The notes under the pieces: generated by a model
The model's database searches: none
Told to the model about the DNA's origin: nothing
What the model saw: only the letters and a program-made list of their open reading frames with translations
Source of the DNA: Chitinophaga vietnamensis
GTDB taxonomy: Bacteria; Bacteroidota; Bacteroidia; Chitinophagales; Chitinophagaceae
Direction: 5' to 3'
NCBI RefSeq assembly: GCF_902167635.1
Contig: NZ_CABHMS010000006.1
Coordinates: 310,001-374,000, forward strand
DNA: 64,000 nucleotides
Translations under genes and position numbers: made by a program
Shown: positions 1-8,489 of the stretch, piece by piece
Layout: each line of letters starts with the position of its first letter
Numbering within the stretch: the stretch's first letter is position 1

Positions 1-3
1 CTG

Positions 4-3000
4 TTAAAAATTAATTTCCAGTCCGGCGAACCATTTGGTGGCATATGGATATTTCACACCGTTGATACCGCGATCGTCCACTTCAGGATCGATACCGGAG
101 AATTTGGTGAGCGTCCACAGGTTGTCGCCGCCAACCGAGATACGGGCGCCGCGGATGCGGGCGCGGTCGAGCCATGTTTTAGGCAGGCCGTAGCTCAGGT
201 TCACATTTCTCAGGCGCAGGTAGCTGCCGTCTTCCAGGAAACGGGAAGATGGTTTGTGTGAGTTGTGGTTACCATCCAGCACATATTTAGGATGGGTGGC
301 ATTGTCGCCGGGCTTCTGCCAGCGGCTCCAGCCTTTATCGAGCTGCATGAGGTTATACTGCGAGTAGGCGCCATCGTTATCCATCAGCTCACGGTTGCTG
401 TTATACACTTTATTACCGGAAACGAATGCGAAGAAGGCAGACAGCTGCCAGTTCTTGTAAGAGAAGGCATTGCGGATACCGCCAAAAAATTTAGGCGTAG
501 CAGTACCTACGATCTGCAAGGTAGCTTTGTTATAGTTGTTGGTGGCAGTACGTACTTCTTTGCCATTGGCATCGGTGGTAACCTGCTCCCACAGCGGATC
601 GCCGTTAGCCGGGTCTACGCCTAACCATTTACGCATGTAGAAGCTGCGCATATCTTGTCCCACCTGTAATTTGTAATAACCACTGGCAGGATCGGTGATA
701 GAATTTTGATCACCGTAGAGAGAGGTGATACGGTTTTTGTTGAAACCGATGTTGAAATCGGTGCTCCATTTAAATGCTCCTACGAGATTATCAGTGCTCA
801 GGTTGATCTCAATACCCTTGTTACGCACGGTGCCTACGTTCATCGGAATGAAGGCGTAGCCTACGGTGGCGGGCAAGGGTACGTTGAACAGCAGGCCTTT
901 GTTATCTTTCTGGTATAACTCTACTGTCAGGTTAATCCTGTTGAATAAACCGAGATCGATACCGAAGTTGGTGTTATAGGCTTTTTCCCATGACAGGTCA
1001 GGAACGCCCACGCGCAGCGGATAGGCGCTGGGAACGCCATTGTATTGCACATTGGCATAGTATTGCGCAATCGCCAGGTAGTCGATGATATCGGCATTAC
1101 CGGTGGTACCGTAACTCAGTCTCAGTTTCAGGTTGGAGATCGCTTTGATCTGTTTGATGAAAGCCTCTTCTGATGCGGCCCAGGAAGCGCCGAATGCAAA
1201 GAAATCGCCAAACTGTTTGTTCATACCAAACCTGGAAGAACCATCTCTTCTAAAAGAAGACGTGAAATAATATTTGTAATTGTAGTTATAGTTGGCTTGT
1301 ACAAAATAGGAATTGAACACCCGTTCTATCTTGTTACCACCAATGCCTACCGGTGCAGCGGTTACATCGAGTACATCTTTACCGGGCAGGATACCTTTAC
1401 CTTTTGCATAGATGTTATTCAGATTGGATGTCTGGAATTCCGCGCCCAGCAAGCCATCCAGGTGATGTACCTTATTGAAGGTATATCTTGCGCGCAGCAG
1501 GTTGGAACTGATGTAGGAGGCAGAATCTGCGTAGCCGTTGTAGAGGTTACCGAGATCATCGCCGCCGGAAGATGTTCTCACATCGCCGTTATATTCTTCA
1601 CGGTCGTGATAGTACTGCGCGCGGTTGGTGGTGCTGAACGTTAACCATTTGGTGATGTCGTATTCCAGTTTCAGCAAGCCTTCGAGCGATTGACGCTGGT
1701 GTTTGTCGTAGTTATATTGTTGATCGTAGAGGAAGTTGCTCGGGTCTCTGTTATACCACACAGCAGCTTTCTGCGGGTTTACCGGGCGGCCTTGCGCATC
1801 GTAGGGATTATCCCATGGCATGTTGGTATACACTTGGTACAGCGATCCGTTGGAATTATCGTGGTCGTTCTGTTGTACGCCGGCGAAGTTGGCGCTCAGG
1901 CGGAAACGCTCGTTGATATTATGGTCGATGTTCAGGCGTACGCTGTAACGCTCAACGCCGGTACCTCTTACGATGCCATCTTCTTTATAATAGTTACCGC
2001 CGAGATAGAACTTGGTTTTTTCGCTGCCGCCGCTCACGTTCAGTTCATAGTTCTGGTTGGATGCTTTCTGGAAGGCGAGATCTTCCCAGTTGGTATTCAG
2101 ATTTCTGATAGATGGATCGAGTTGCGCGCCAGCGGCCTTTTGCAGGTCGTACAGCTGGGAGCCGTTCATGAGGTGGAAGCGGCCATTGTTCACTTGTGCG
2201 GTTCCGATGTTGGTGCGGAAGTTCACTTGTGTTTTACCGGCTTTACCTCTTTTGGTGGTGATAACGATTACGCCGTTGGCGGCGCGGGCGCCGTAGAGTG
2301 TAGTGGCGGCGGCATCTTTCAGCACCGTTACGCTTTCTACATCGCTGGGGTTGGGCAATCCGCCTATTATGCCGTCTACTACTACCAGTGGCGCGTTGCC
2401 GGCGGTGAGGGTACCGTTACCGCGGATACGGATCACGGGAGCAGCGGCAGGATCGCCGGAGCTGTTACCAACGAAAACGCCGCTCACTTTACCTTGCAGC
2501 ATTTTGTCGACCGTGGTGGCGGTAACATCTTTCAGTTTAGTGGCGTTCACGGCTTGTGCGGCGCCGGTGAGGTTTTTCTGTGTGGTAGTGGTGTAACCCA
2601 TTACTACTACTTCATCCAGCTTTTTAGTATCGGCTTCCAGTTTGATGGTCAGGTCCGTACGGCCGCCCACGGCCACTTTCTGAACGTTGTAGCCTACATA
2701 GGAGAATACCAGCACACTGTTCTCAGAGGGAACGGTGATGGTGAACCGGCCATTGGCATCGGTAACGGTACCATTGGAGGTACCTTCTACGGTGATGGTT
2801 ACGCCGGGCAGCGGATCGCCGCTATGCGCATCGGTGATGCGGCCGGAAACCTTTAGCTGTGCTGCATTGGCAGCGGGAGTGATTACTACCAGGTCATTCT
2901 CCAGCACCCGGTAAGTAACACCGGAGCTGTTGAACAACATACCCATTACATCGTCTATCTTTTTATTCTTTACGTCAATGTTTACCGATCTGTTGAGGTC

Positions 3001-3228
3001 AGCAAAGTCTTCATTGTAGAAGAAACGGTATTTGCTGTTACGCTCAATTAACTTGAATACATCCTTTACACGCGTGTTTTCGGCGTGCAGCTCGAGCTTT
3101 TCCTGTGCATAGGTAGTTGCTGATACCTGTAAAAACCCTCCGAAAATCAGCAGACTCGTCATCTTCATCATTAGCAATAATTTTCGCCTGGGGCAGAGAA
3201 ATTCCGCCAGGTTTGGTGTGGATTTCAT
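4..3228 (-). CDS. SusC/RagA-family TonB-dependent outer-membrane receptor with STN signalling domain
   Basis: Outer-membrane TonB-dependent transporter that would import an oligomeric nutrient with a SusD-type lipoprotein. The 1074 residues show a signal peptide ending near residue 42 (..SATTYAQ), an STN domain (about 43-118), a carboxypeptidase-regulatory-like beta domain (about 125-200), a TonB-box-like stretch DEVVVMGY near 206, the plug (about 215-330) and a long beta-barrel ending in the terminal Phe expected for BAM targeting. The STN domain is known in this family to pass a substrate signal to a FecR anti-sigma factor, and fecR and an ECF sigma gene lie immediately upstream on the same strand. 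Initiation may instead be at the Met-Met around residues 20-21. No susD is visible because the gene ends at the window edge. The substrate cannot be read from the sequence. Confidence 0.95.
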   Translation of the reverse strand: MKSTPNLAEFLCPRRKLLLMMKMTSLLIFGGFLQVSATTYAQEKLELHAENTRVKDVFKLIERNSKYRFFYNEDFADLNRSVNIDVKNKKIDDVMGMLFNSSGVTYRVLENDLVVITPAANAAQLKVSGRITDAHSGDPLPGVTITVEGTSNGTVTDANGRFTITVPSENSVLVFSYVGYNVQKVAVGGRTDLTIKLEADTKKLDEVVVMGYTTTTQKNLTGAAQAVNATKLKDVTATTVDKMLQGKVSGVFVGNSSGDPAAAPVIRIRGNGTLTAGNAPLVVVDGIIGGLPNPSDVESVTVLKDAAATTLYGARAANGVIVITTKRGKAGKTQVNFRTNIGTAQVNNGRFHLMNGSQLYDLQKAAGAQLDPSIRNLNTNWEDLAFQKASNQNYELNVSGGSEKTKFYLGGNYYKEDGIVRGTGVERYSVRLNIDHNINERFRLSANFAGVQQNDHDNSNGSLYQVYTNMPWDNPYDAQGRPVNPQKAAVWYNRDPSNFLYDQQYNYDKHQRQSLEGLLKLEYDITKWLTFSTTNRAQYYHDREEYNGDVRTSSGGDDLGNLYNGYADSASYISSNLLRARYTFNKVHHLDGLLGAEFQTSNLNNIYAKGKGILPGKDVLDVTAAPVGIGGNKIERVFNSYFVQANYNYNYKYYFTSSFRRDGSSRFGMNKQFGDFFAFGASWAASEEAFIKQIKAISNLKLRLSYGTTGNADIIDYLAIAQYYANVQYNGVPSAYPLRVGVPDLSWEKAYNTNFGIDLGLFNRINLTVELYQKDNKGLLFNVPLPATVGYAFIPMNVGTVRNKGIEINLSTDNLVGAFKWSTDFNIGFNKNRITSLYGDQNSITDPASGYYKLQVGQDMRSFYMRKWLGVDPANGDPLWEQVTTDANGKEVRTATNNYNKATLQIVGTATPKFFGGIRNAFSYKNWQLSAFFAFVSGNKVYNSNRELMDNDGAYSQYNLMQLDKGWSRWQKPGDNATHPKYVLDGNHNSHKPSSRFLEDGSYLRLRNVNLSYGLPKTWLDRARIRGARISVGGDNLWTLTKFSGIDPEVDDRGINGVKYPYATKWFAGLEINF

Positions 3229-3311
3229 AAACTTGTATAGATTTTAGTTAAACGATTAATTACTACAGCTTGCCCGTCGCAAAGGCCGCTGTATACAGGT
3301 GATTGTCGTTG

Positions 3312-3337
3312 ATTGGGGTAAGTCGCATTACCCCAAT
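3312..3337. repeat. perfect 10-bp hairpin in the fecR-susC intergenic region
   Basis: Ten-base arms ATTGGGGTAA / TTACCCCAAT enclose a 6-nt loop. A T run follows on the plus strand only. The flanking genes are read on the minus strand, where no T run follows, so it is not a normal terminator for them. It could be an mRNA stabiliser or attenuator between the regulator and receptor genes. Confidence 0.5.
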
Positions 3338-3424
3338 TTTTTTAGTCGTTCATATCGTGCATTAAATTTGATACGTTGTTTTACAGGTGATAAAATTTGG
3401 TTGTGCTGCTACCGGCCGGCGCTG

Positions 3425-4540
3425 CTATTTCCCGGCCGCCTTTAGTATTGTTGTATATTTTTCTTTCAGTTCCTTGTCCACAGTAAGTTCCACCACGCCC
3501 TTGCTGATGGTGTATTTCAGCGGGGCGGTAAGCCGCAGGATGTTCAGTATCTGCTCAAGGGTTTCCTGACGGAAGGTGCCGCTGAATTTGTAATCTTTCA
3601 GTTCTTCATCTTTAATGATCACCTGTACATTGAACTTTCGTTCCATTGTCACTGCCAGCTCGCTCATGGTTTGGGCGGCTACTATCCAGCTGCCGTCTTT
3701 CCAGGCGGTGTATATTTCTGTATTGTTCACTTCACTGCTGATAACGGGCGCCGTTGCCGTGCTGCTGCCAGCGCCCGTTTTCGCAGGTTTCGTAGATACG
3801 TTACCGTTACCTGTTGTTGGTTTTTCATAAACCACATGTTCATGTGGTTTCATCATTTTATTGAAAGGATGTGGTGTTTGGCTACCATCGATCTTCACCT
3901 CGCCTTCTACTAGCGTGGTGACTACAGTCTGGTCTTCCGGGTAAGCCTTTACGTTGAAAGACGTGCCCAGCGCGAGGATGCGGAGGTCTGCGGCTTTCAC
4001 GGTGAAAGGCTTGTGCGGATCGGTATGTACTTTAAAGAAGGCTTCCCCTTCCAGTTTCACTTCCCGGCGCGCGGTGTTGTATGATTGCGCATACTGTAAC
4101 TTGCTGCCGGCGTTGAGCCATACTTCCGTACCGTCCGACAGCTCAATGCGGGTGGTGGCGCCTTTCGGGCTGGTGATGGTCACCATCGCAGGCTTATCTC
4201 CCGCATGCCCGCTGTGATGCCAGGCCCACATTACACCGCCGCCGATAACGAACGGCAACACATATGATGCCGCCAGATAGAGGTAACGCTTCCATTGGCC
4301 GCCACGTATCACTACCGGCGAAACCTGCGCCTGTAAAGCATCCCACGCGGCCTGTGTATCATAATTCCCCGCGCCGCGGGTAACTTGCCAGGCATCGCGC
4401 AGCTGTAGAAAATAAGCACGCTGCGCTTCACTGCCAGCGATCCATTCCTCCAGTCGGCGTTGTTCCGGCAGATCAGCCTGCCCCGACAAAAAACGGACGA
4501 TCAGTTCATCTACTTCTTCCTGTGAATAGTTAGCCTCCAT
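3425..4540 (-). CDS. FecR-family anti-sigma factor / sigma regulator
   Basis: Single-pass inner-membrane anti-sigma factor that holds its ECF sigma factor and releases it on a signal from the TonB receptor's STN domain. The 371 residues comprise a cytoplasmic N-terminal region rich in acidic residues, a membrane segment near residue 90 (VLPFVIGGGVMW), a FecR domain (about 115-215, with the family-typical phrases GTEVWLNAGS and GEAFFKV), a low-complexity Ala/Thr/Pro linker, and a C-terminal DUF4974 domain (about 290-360) resembling a secretin/TonB short domain. It sits between the sigma gene (82 nt upstream) and the SusC gene (196 nt downstream), all on one strand, the standard Bacteroidota arrangement. 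Confidence 0.95.
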   Translation of the reverse strand: MEANYSQEEVDELIVRFLSGQADLPEQRRLEEWIAGSEAQRAYFLQLRDAWQVTRGAGNYDTQAAWDALQAQVSPVVIRGGQWKRYLYLAASYVLPFVIGGGVMWAWHHSGHAGDKPAMVTITSPKGATTRIELSDGTEVWLNAGSKLQYAQSYNTARREVKLEGEAFFKVHTDPHKPFTVKAADLRILALGTSFNVKAYPEDQTVVTTLVEGEVKIDGSQTPHPFNKMMKPHEHVVYEKPTTGNGNVSTKPAKTGAGSSTATAPVISSEVNNTEIYTAWKDGSWIVAAQTMSELAVTMERKFNVQVIIKDEELKDYKFSGTFRQETLEQILNILRLTAPLKYTISKGVVELTVDKELKEKYTTILKAAGK

Positions 4541-4622
4541 ACGCGATAAACTTTACTATGACAACATTCATTGACCAACAGGGTGACAAAGCCCGGGGAA
4601 ATTTTTTGATTTTTTGATTTCG

Positions 4623-5207
4623 TTATTTTTTGATTGATTGGTCCGGACGTAAAAAAGGTAGTAACTCATCCCGGAGTTTTTGCAGGGCGCGGGTCATTTG
4701 CGTTTTAACCGTATTGACGGAGATGCCCAGGTGGCGCGAGATTTCAGGGTAGCTCAGTTGTTCAAACCTGCTGAGGCGGAACACATCCTGGCATTGCGGC
4801 GGCAGTTTGCGGATCGCCTTTTCTGCCAGCAATTCCAGCTCATTGTTCACCATCTTCTCTTCCGGCGAATGATCTGCCGGCATGCCCATCAGGTGTATCC
4901 TCGATTCCATCTGCTCCAGCAGATCGCTGCCATAGCGGGCCTTCACCCGCTCCTGCTTGATGAGGTTGAGACAATTGTTTTGTACCGCACGATAGAGATA
5001 AGCTTTTTCAGATACTTCAATACGGAGATCATCGAAGCGTTCCCATATTTTCAGGAAGGTATCTTGTACAATCTCCTCTGCCAGGTCACGCCGGTTTACA
5101 AAGTCGAAAGCATGAGCGCACAGCGGGTCATAGTACCTTTTGAATAAAGATTCAAAGGCCGGTAGCTGGCGGTAGTCAAGTTTAATATTTGAGATCGTTT
5201 CCTCCAA
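4623..5207 (-). CDS. ECF-type RNA polymerase sigma-70 factor (FecI-like)
   Basis: Extracytoplasmic-function sigma factor of 194 residues. Region 2 (about 15-85) contains the core-binding phrase AEEIVQDTFLKIWERF, and region 4 (about 125-185) contains the helix-turn-helix LSYPEISRHLGISVNTVKTQ. It pairs with the FecR gene downstream and presumably drives transcription of the adjacent SusC operon when the receptor senses substrate. The first Met, MEETISN, is preceded by a sequence close to a Bacteroidota -7 element (TATCTTTT on the minus strand), only a partial match. The family assignment is secure; the regulon is inferred from position. Confidence 0.95.
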   Translation of the reverse strand: MEETISNIKLDYRQLPAFESLFKRYYDPLCAHAFDFVNRRDLAEEIVQDTFLKIWERFDDLRIEVSEKAYLYRAVQNNCLNLIKQERVKARYGSDLLEQMESRIHLMGMPADHSPEEKMVNNELELLAEKAIRKLPPQCQDVFRLSRFEQLSYPEISRHLGISVNTVKTQMTRALQKLRDELLPFLRPDQSIKK

Positions 5208-5248
5208 TGTTCACTGTGGCGAAAAGATACGACAACTTACCATGAATA

Positions 5249-5280
5249 AAAAACGCGGACCGGCAACGGTCCGCGTTTTT
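5249..5280 (-). terminator. intrinsic terminator of the lptB-GH3-fabG operon
   Basis: Perfect 13-bp stem AAAAACGCGGACC / GGTCCGCGTTTTT with a 6-nt loop. On the minus strand it ends in a T run, 24 nt after the fabG stop codon. It also separates fabG from the sigma gene. Confidence 0.85.
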
Positions 5281-5303
5281 ATATAGCTGGTATTATATTA
5301 TCA

Positions 5304-6053
5304 CTACATACACAGGCCGCCACAGGCGCTGATTGTTTGGCCGGTAACGTAGGCGCTCATATCAGAGGCGAGGAACAGGCATACATTGGCGATATCTTCC
5401 GGCGTACCGAAGCGGGCCAGCGGAATTTTAGCAATGTAGTTAGCTGCGCCATCGCCATCTTTCAGGTAGCTGGTCATATCGGTTTCGATAAAGCCCGGCG
5501 CTACTGCATTACAGCGGATGTTACGGCTGCCCATTTCCTGTGCGATGGATTTGGTGAAGCCGATGATACCGGCTTTGGAGGCCGCATAGCTGCTCTGGCC
5601 GGCATTTCCCATGATACCGATCACGGAGCTCATATTGATAATGGAGCCGCTCTTTGCCTTCATCATCGGGCGGATCACATGTTTGGTCATATTGTACACG
5701 CTCTTCAGGTTGATGTTCATCACATCATCCCACTGGTCCTGGCTCATGCGCAGCAGCAGGTTGTCTTTGGAGATACCTGCATTGTTCACACAGATATCGA
5801 TCTTGCCAAATTCTTTCAACACTTCTGCTACCAGTGTTTCGCTCTGTTCGTAGTCGCCCGCATTGGATTTGTACGCCTTGGCCTTTACGCCCAGGGCACT
5901 GAGCTTTTCTTCCATGATCTTTGCTTTCTCATCAGAGCTCACGTATGTGAAAGCCACATTGGCGCCTTGTTCAGCAAATTTCAGTGCAATCGCTTCTCCA
6001 ATACCACGGCTGGCGCCAGTTACAATCGCTACTTTGTTCTCCAGTAATTTCAT
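5304..6053 (-). CDS. fabG: 3-oxoacyl-[acyl-carrier-protein] reductase (SDR family)
   Basis: NADPH-dependent short-chain dehydrogenase/reductase, most likely FabG, which reduces 3-oxoacyl-ACP in the first reductive step of fatty-acid elongation. The 249 residues carry the cofactor motif TGASRGIG (about 12-19), NNAG (about 90-93), the catalytic Ser in INMSSV and the Tyr/Lys pair in SSYAASK (about 153-159), then APGFIETDM. Length and motif spacing fit FabG. It is the last gene of a minus-strand run after lptB and a GH3-type gene (19-nt gap) and is followed by a strong terminator. Another SDR specificity cannot be excluded because the family is large. Confidence 0.88.
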   Translation of the reverse strand: MKLLENKVAIVTGASRGIGEAIALKFAEQGANVAFTYVSSDEKAKIMEEKLSALGVKAKAYKSNAGDYEQSETLVAEVLKEFGKIDICVNNAGISKDNLLLRMSQDQWDDVMNINLKSVYNMTKHVIRPMMKAKSGSIINMSSVIGIMGNAGQSSYAASKAGIIGFTKSIAQEMGSRNIRCNAVAPGFIETDMTSYLKDGDGAANYIAKIPLARFGTPEDIANVCLFLASDMSAYVTGQTISACGGLCM

Positions 6054-6072
6054 GTTATAGTTGATAGGTTAA

Positions 6073-7605
6073 TTAAGCATTCATTTCTGTGGCCGCAAAA
6101 CGCAGTATCTCTTCCAGGTAGTTGCGGTCGTTATTTAATCTGGGTACTTTGTGTTGGCCGCCCAGCTTGCCTTTGCTCTTCAGGAACTCGCAGAAGGTGC
6201 CCCTGGGCAGCACATGTATCACCGGCATGCGCAACGCAATATCTTTATGCCGCTTGGCTTCGTAATCCGAGTTGATGGACTTCAGTGTGCTATCGAGTAC
6301 TGTTGTGAATTTATGGAGATCATCCGGCATCACATCAAATTCCACCAGCCACTCATGGCCGCCATTGCCTTCGTCGCTGAAGTACACCGGGGCGGCGGTA
6401 TAGTCGTTCACCACAGCGCCGGTGGCTTCGCTGGCGCGGGCTACCGCAGTATCAGAATTTTCCACGATCACTTCTTCGCCAAATGCATTGATGAATGATT
6501 TGGTGCGACCGCTCACTTTGATCCTGAAAGGCGTCAGCGATACAAACTGGATAGTGTCTCCCACAATATATCGCCACAAGCCGCCATTGGTGCTGATCAC
6601 CAGGGCGTAGTTCTTGCCCAGCTCCACTTCCTGCAGCTGCAGGGTGCGCGGATTTTCTTTGCCCAGTTCCTCCATCGGCATAAATTCATAGAAGATGCCA
6701 TGGTTGAGGAAGAGCAGCAGGCCTTCTTCGCCCACTACATCCTGTGCGGCAAAGAAGCCTTCGGAGGCGTTGTAAGTCTCCTGGTAATACATCAGCGGCT
6801 TGCGGATCAGTTTTTTAAACTGTTCGCGGTAGGGCGTAAAGCTCACGCCGCCATGCATGTAGAGTTCTATATTGGGCCACACATCGGCGAGGTTATCCGT
6901 ACCGGTGAGCTCAAAGATACGTTTGATGAGGACGATCGTCCAGGTGGGCACGCCGGCAATGTTGGTCACATTTTCATGGATCACCGCATTGGCCATGCGT
7001 TCTATCTTCTCTTCCCATTCGTCCATCAGTGCGATCGAGAGATCGGGTGTGCGGATCATGTTGCCATAGAAGGGCATGTTCTGCAACATCACGGCACTGA
7101 GATCCCCGAAGTAGGAATCGCTGTCTTCCGAGAGCTTGTTCACCTGGTGGCTGCCGCCTATCACCAGTGATTTACCGGTGAGGAGGTCAGAGTCCGGAAA
7201 GTTATTATAGTAGAGTGATATTACATCGCGGCCGGAGCGGTAGTGGCACTCATCGAGGCTTTCCACCGTTACCGGGATGAATTTACTTTTATCTGCCGTG
7301 GTGCCGCTCGATTTTGCAAACCATTTGATAGGCGTGTTCCAGAGGATGTTTTGTTGTCCTTCCATTACGCGCTGTATATAAGGCTTAATGGTATCATAGG
7401 TATGTACCGGCACCCTTTGTTTGTATTCATCGATCTTGTAGATCTTCGAAAAACCATACTGCTTGCCGAACTCCGTATACTGGGCGGCACTGATAAGGTT
7501 CTGGAATACCTGCTGTTGCACTTGTACAGGGTATTGCATGAAATGCGCAATACGCCCCATACGTAATCGGGCCAGTTGTGATATTGCAGGACTTAAAATT
7601 CTCAT
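6073..7605 (-). CDS. GH3 auxin-responsive-promoter family protein (adenylate-forming acyl-amido synthetase-like)
   Basis: Member of the GH3 fold of adenylate-forming enzymes, which in plants join amino acids to acyl acids such as auxin or jasmonate. The bacterial substrate is unknown. Visible motifs are the ATP-binding loop AKSSGTTADKSKFIPVT near residue 90 and the C-terminal hinge VSGRTKSFINAFGEE. An in-frame Met lies 27 codons upstream at 7686, but that extension would overlap the lptB 3' end. I chose the Met at 7605 (MRILSPAISQL), 22 nt after the lptB stop, giving 510 residues. Being between lptB (lipid A transport) and fabG (fatty-acid synthesis) suggests an envelope-lipid role, an inference from position only. 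Confidence 0.85.
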   Translation of the reverse strand: MRILSPAISQLARLRMGRIAHFMQYPVQVQQQVFQNLISAAQYTEFGKQYGFSKIYKIDEYKQRVPVHTYDTIKPYIQRVMEGQQNILWNTPIKWFAKSSGTTADKSKFIPVTVESLDECHYRSGRDVISLYYNNFPDSDLLTGKSLVIGGSHQVNKLSEDSDSYFGDLSAVMLQNMPFYGNMIRTPDLSIALMDEWEEKIERMANAVIHENVTNIAGVPTWTIVLIKRIFELTGTDNLADVWPNIELYMHGGVSFTPYREQFKKLIRKPLMYYQETYNASEGFFAAQDVVGEEGLLLFLNHGIFYEFMPMEELGKENPRTLQLQEVELGKNYALVISTNGGLWRYIVGDTIQFVSLTPFRIKVSGRTKSFINAFGEEVIVENSDTAVARASEATGAVVNDYTAAPVYFSDEGNGGHEWLVEFDVMPDDLHKFTTVLDSTLKSINSDYEAKRHKDIALRMPVIHVLPRGTFCEFLKSKGKLGGQHKVPRLNNDRNYLEEILRFAATEMNA

Positions 7606-7627
7606 ATAGGATACTGTAGAATAATTT

Positions 7628-8389
7628 TTATTGTTTAGCTGCTTCGTCCAGGTAATTTTTACGGCGCAGGATGAAATTCTGGCCAAGATACACTTTTCTT
7701 ACCTGTTCATCCTCCGCCAGCTCTTCTGCCGAACCGGACTTCAGGATTTTTCCCTCAAACAATAAATATGCGCGGTCAGTGATCGACAGGGTTTCCTGCA
7801 CATTGTGATCCGTGATGAGGATACCTATATTTTTATATTTCAGTTTAGCTACAATAGATTGGATATCTTCCACTGCGATCGGGTCGATACCGGCGAAAGG
7901 CTCATCCAGCAAGATGAATTTGGGGTCTACGGCGAGCGCGCGGGCAATTTCGGTACGGCGGCGTTCACCACCACTGAGCACATCGCCGGGGCTTTTACGC
8001 ACGTGTTGCAGGCGGAACTCGCTCAGAAGGCTTTCGAGCTTCTCTTTCTGTTCGGCCTTTTTAAGGTTGGTCATTTCCAGTACAGCGGCGATATTGTCTT
8101 CCACACTGAGTTTCCGGAAAACGGAGGCTTCCTGCGGCAAATAACCGATCCCCATCTTGGCCCTTTTATACATAGGCAGCTTGGTAATATTCAGGTCGTT
8201 GAGGTACACATTGCCTTCATCTGGCTTGATAAGCCCTACCACCATATAAAAAGAAGTGGTTTTCCCTGCACCGTTAGGGCCCAGCAGCCCCACGATCTCG
8301 CCCTGCGACACCTCTACAGATACGTGATTTACCACCGTTCTGTTCCCATAGCGCTTTACCAGCTGGTCTGTATGTATTCTTAATGCCAT
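7628..8389 (-). CDS. lptB: LPS export ABC transporter ATP-binding protein LptB
   Basis: Cytoplasmic ATPase of the Lpt complex, which with LptF/LptG extracts lipopolysaccharide from the inner membrane. All ABC motifs are present: Walker [10 protein letters not shown]-loop YLPQE, signature LSGGERRR, Walker [14 protein letters not shown], and the switch His in TDHNVQ. From the Met at 8389 ([11 protein letters not shown]) the protein has 253 residues, close to known LptB. An upstream in-frame Met at 8425 would add 12 residues, but two Bacteroidota -7 elements (TAnnTTTG) lie within that extension, arguing for the shorter start. First gene of the lptB-GH3-fabG unit and divergent from metF. Confidence 0.93.
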   Translation of the reverse strand: MALRIHTDQLVKRYGNRTVVNHVSVEVSQGEIVGLLGPNGAGKTTSFYMVVGLIKPDEGNVYLNDLNITKLPMYKRAKMGIGYLPQEASVFRKLSVEDNIAAVLEMTNLKKAEQKEKLESLLSEFRLQHVRKSPGDVLSGGERRRTEIARALAVDPKFILLDEPFAGIDPIAVEDIQSIVAKLKYKNIGILITDHNVQETLSITDRAYLLFEGKILKSGSAEELAEDEQVRKVYLGQNFILRRKNYLDEAAKQ

Positions 8390-8394
8390 ATGAT

Positions 8395-8411
8395 CAAACT
8401 TAGCAAAATTA
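8395..8411 (-). promoter_or_regulatory. two -7 promoter elements before lptB
   Basis: On the minus strand two matches to the Bacteroidota -7 consensus TAnnTTTG occur in tandem, TAATTTTG (8404-8411) and TAAGTTTG (8395-8402). No clear TTTG -33 box is seen at the expected distance. Their position supports translation starting at 8389. Confidence 0.4.
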
Positions 8412-8463
8412 AACATTTCATTCACTTGGCCTAGTTATAGTTATTTTTAATCCGGGGATATGT

Positions 8464-8471
8464 TATTTTTG
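8464..8471 (+). promoter_or_regulatory. -7 promoter element of metF
   Basis: TATTTTTG matches TAnnTTTG exactly and lies 18 nt before the metF ATG. A good -33 TTG is not visible. Confidence 0.4.
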
Positions 8472-8489
8472 CCCGCATAATTTTTAGTC

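Noticed and set aside
1690-2856. 388-codon plus-strand frame opposite the SusC gene
   Set aside because: It is the antisense of a well-supported receptor gene; its translation is rich in Val, Gly and His without any domain. The same applies to the other long antisense frames, e.g. opposite typA, cysS and the patatin gene.
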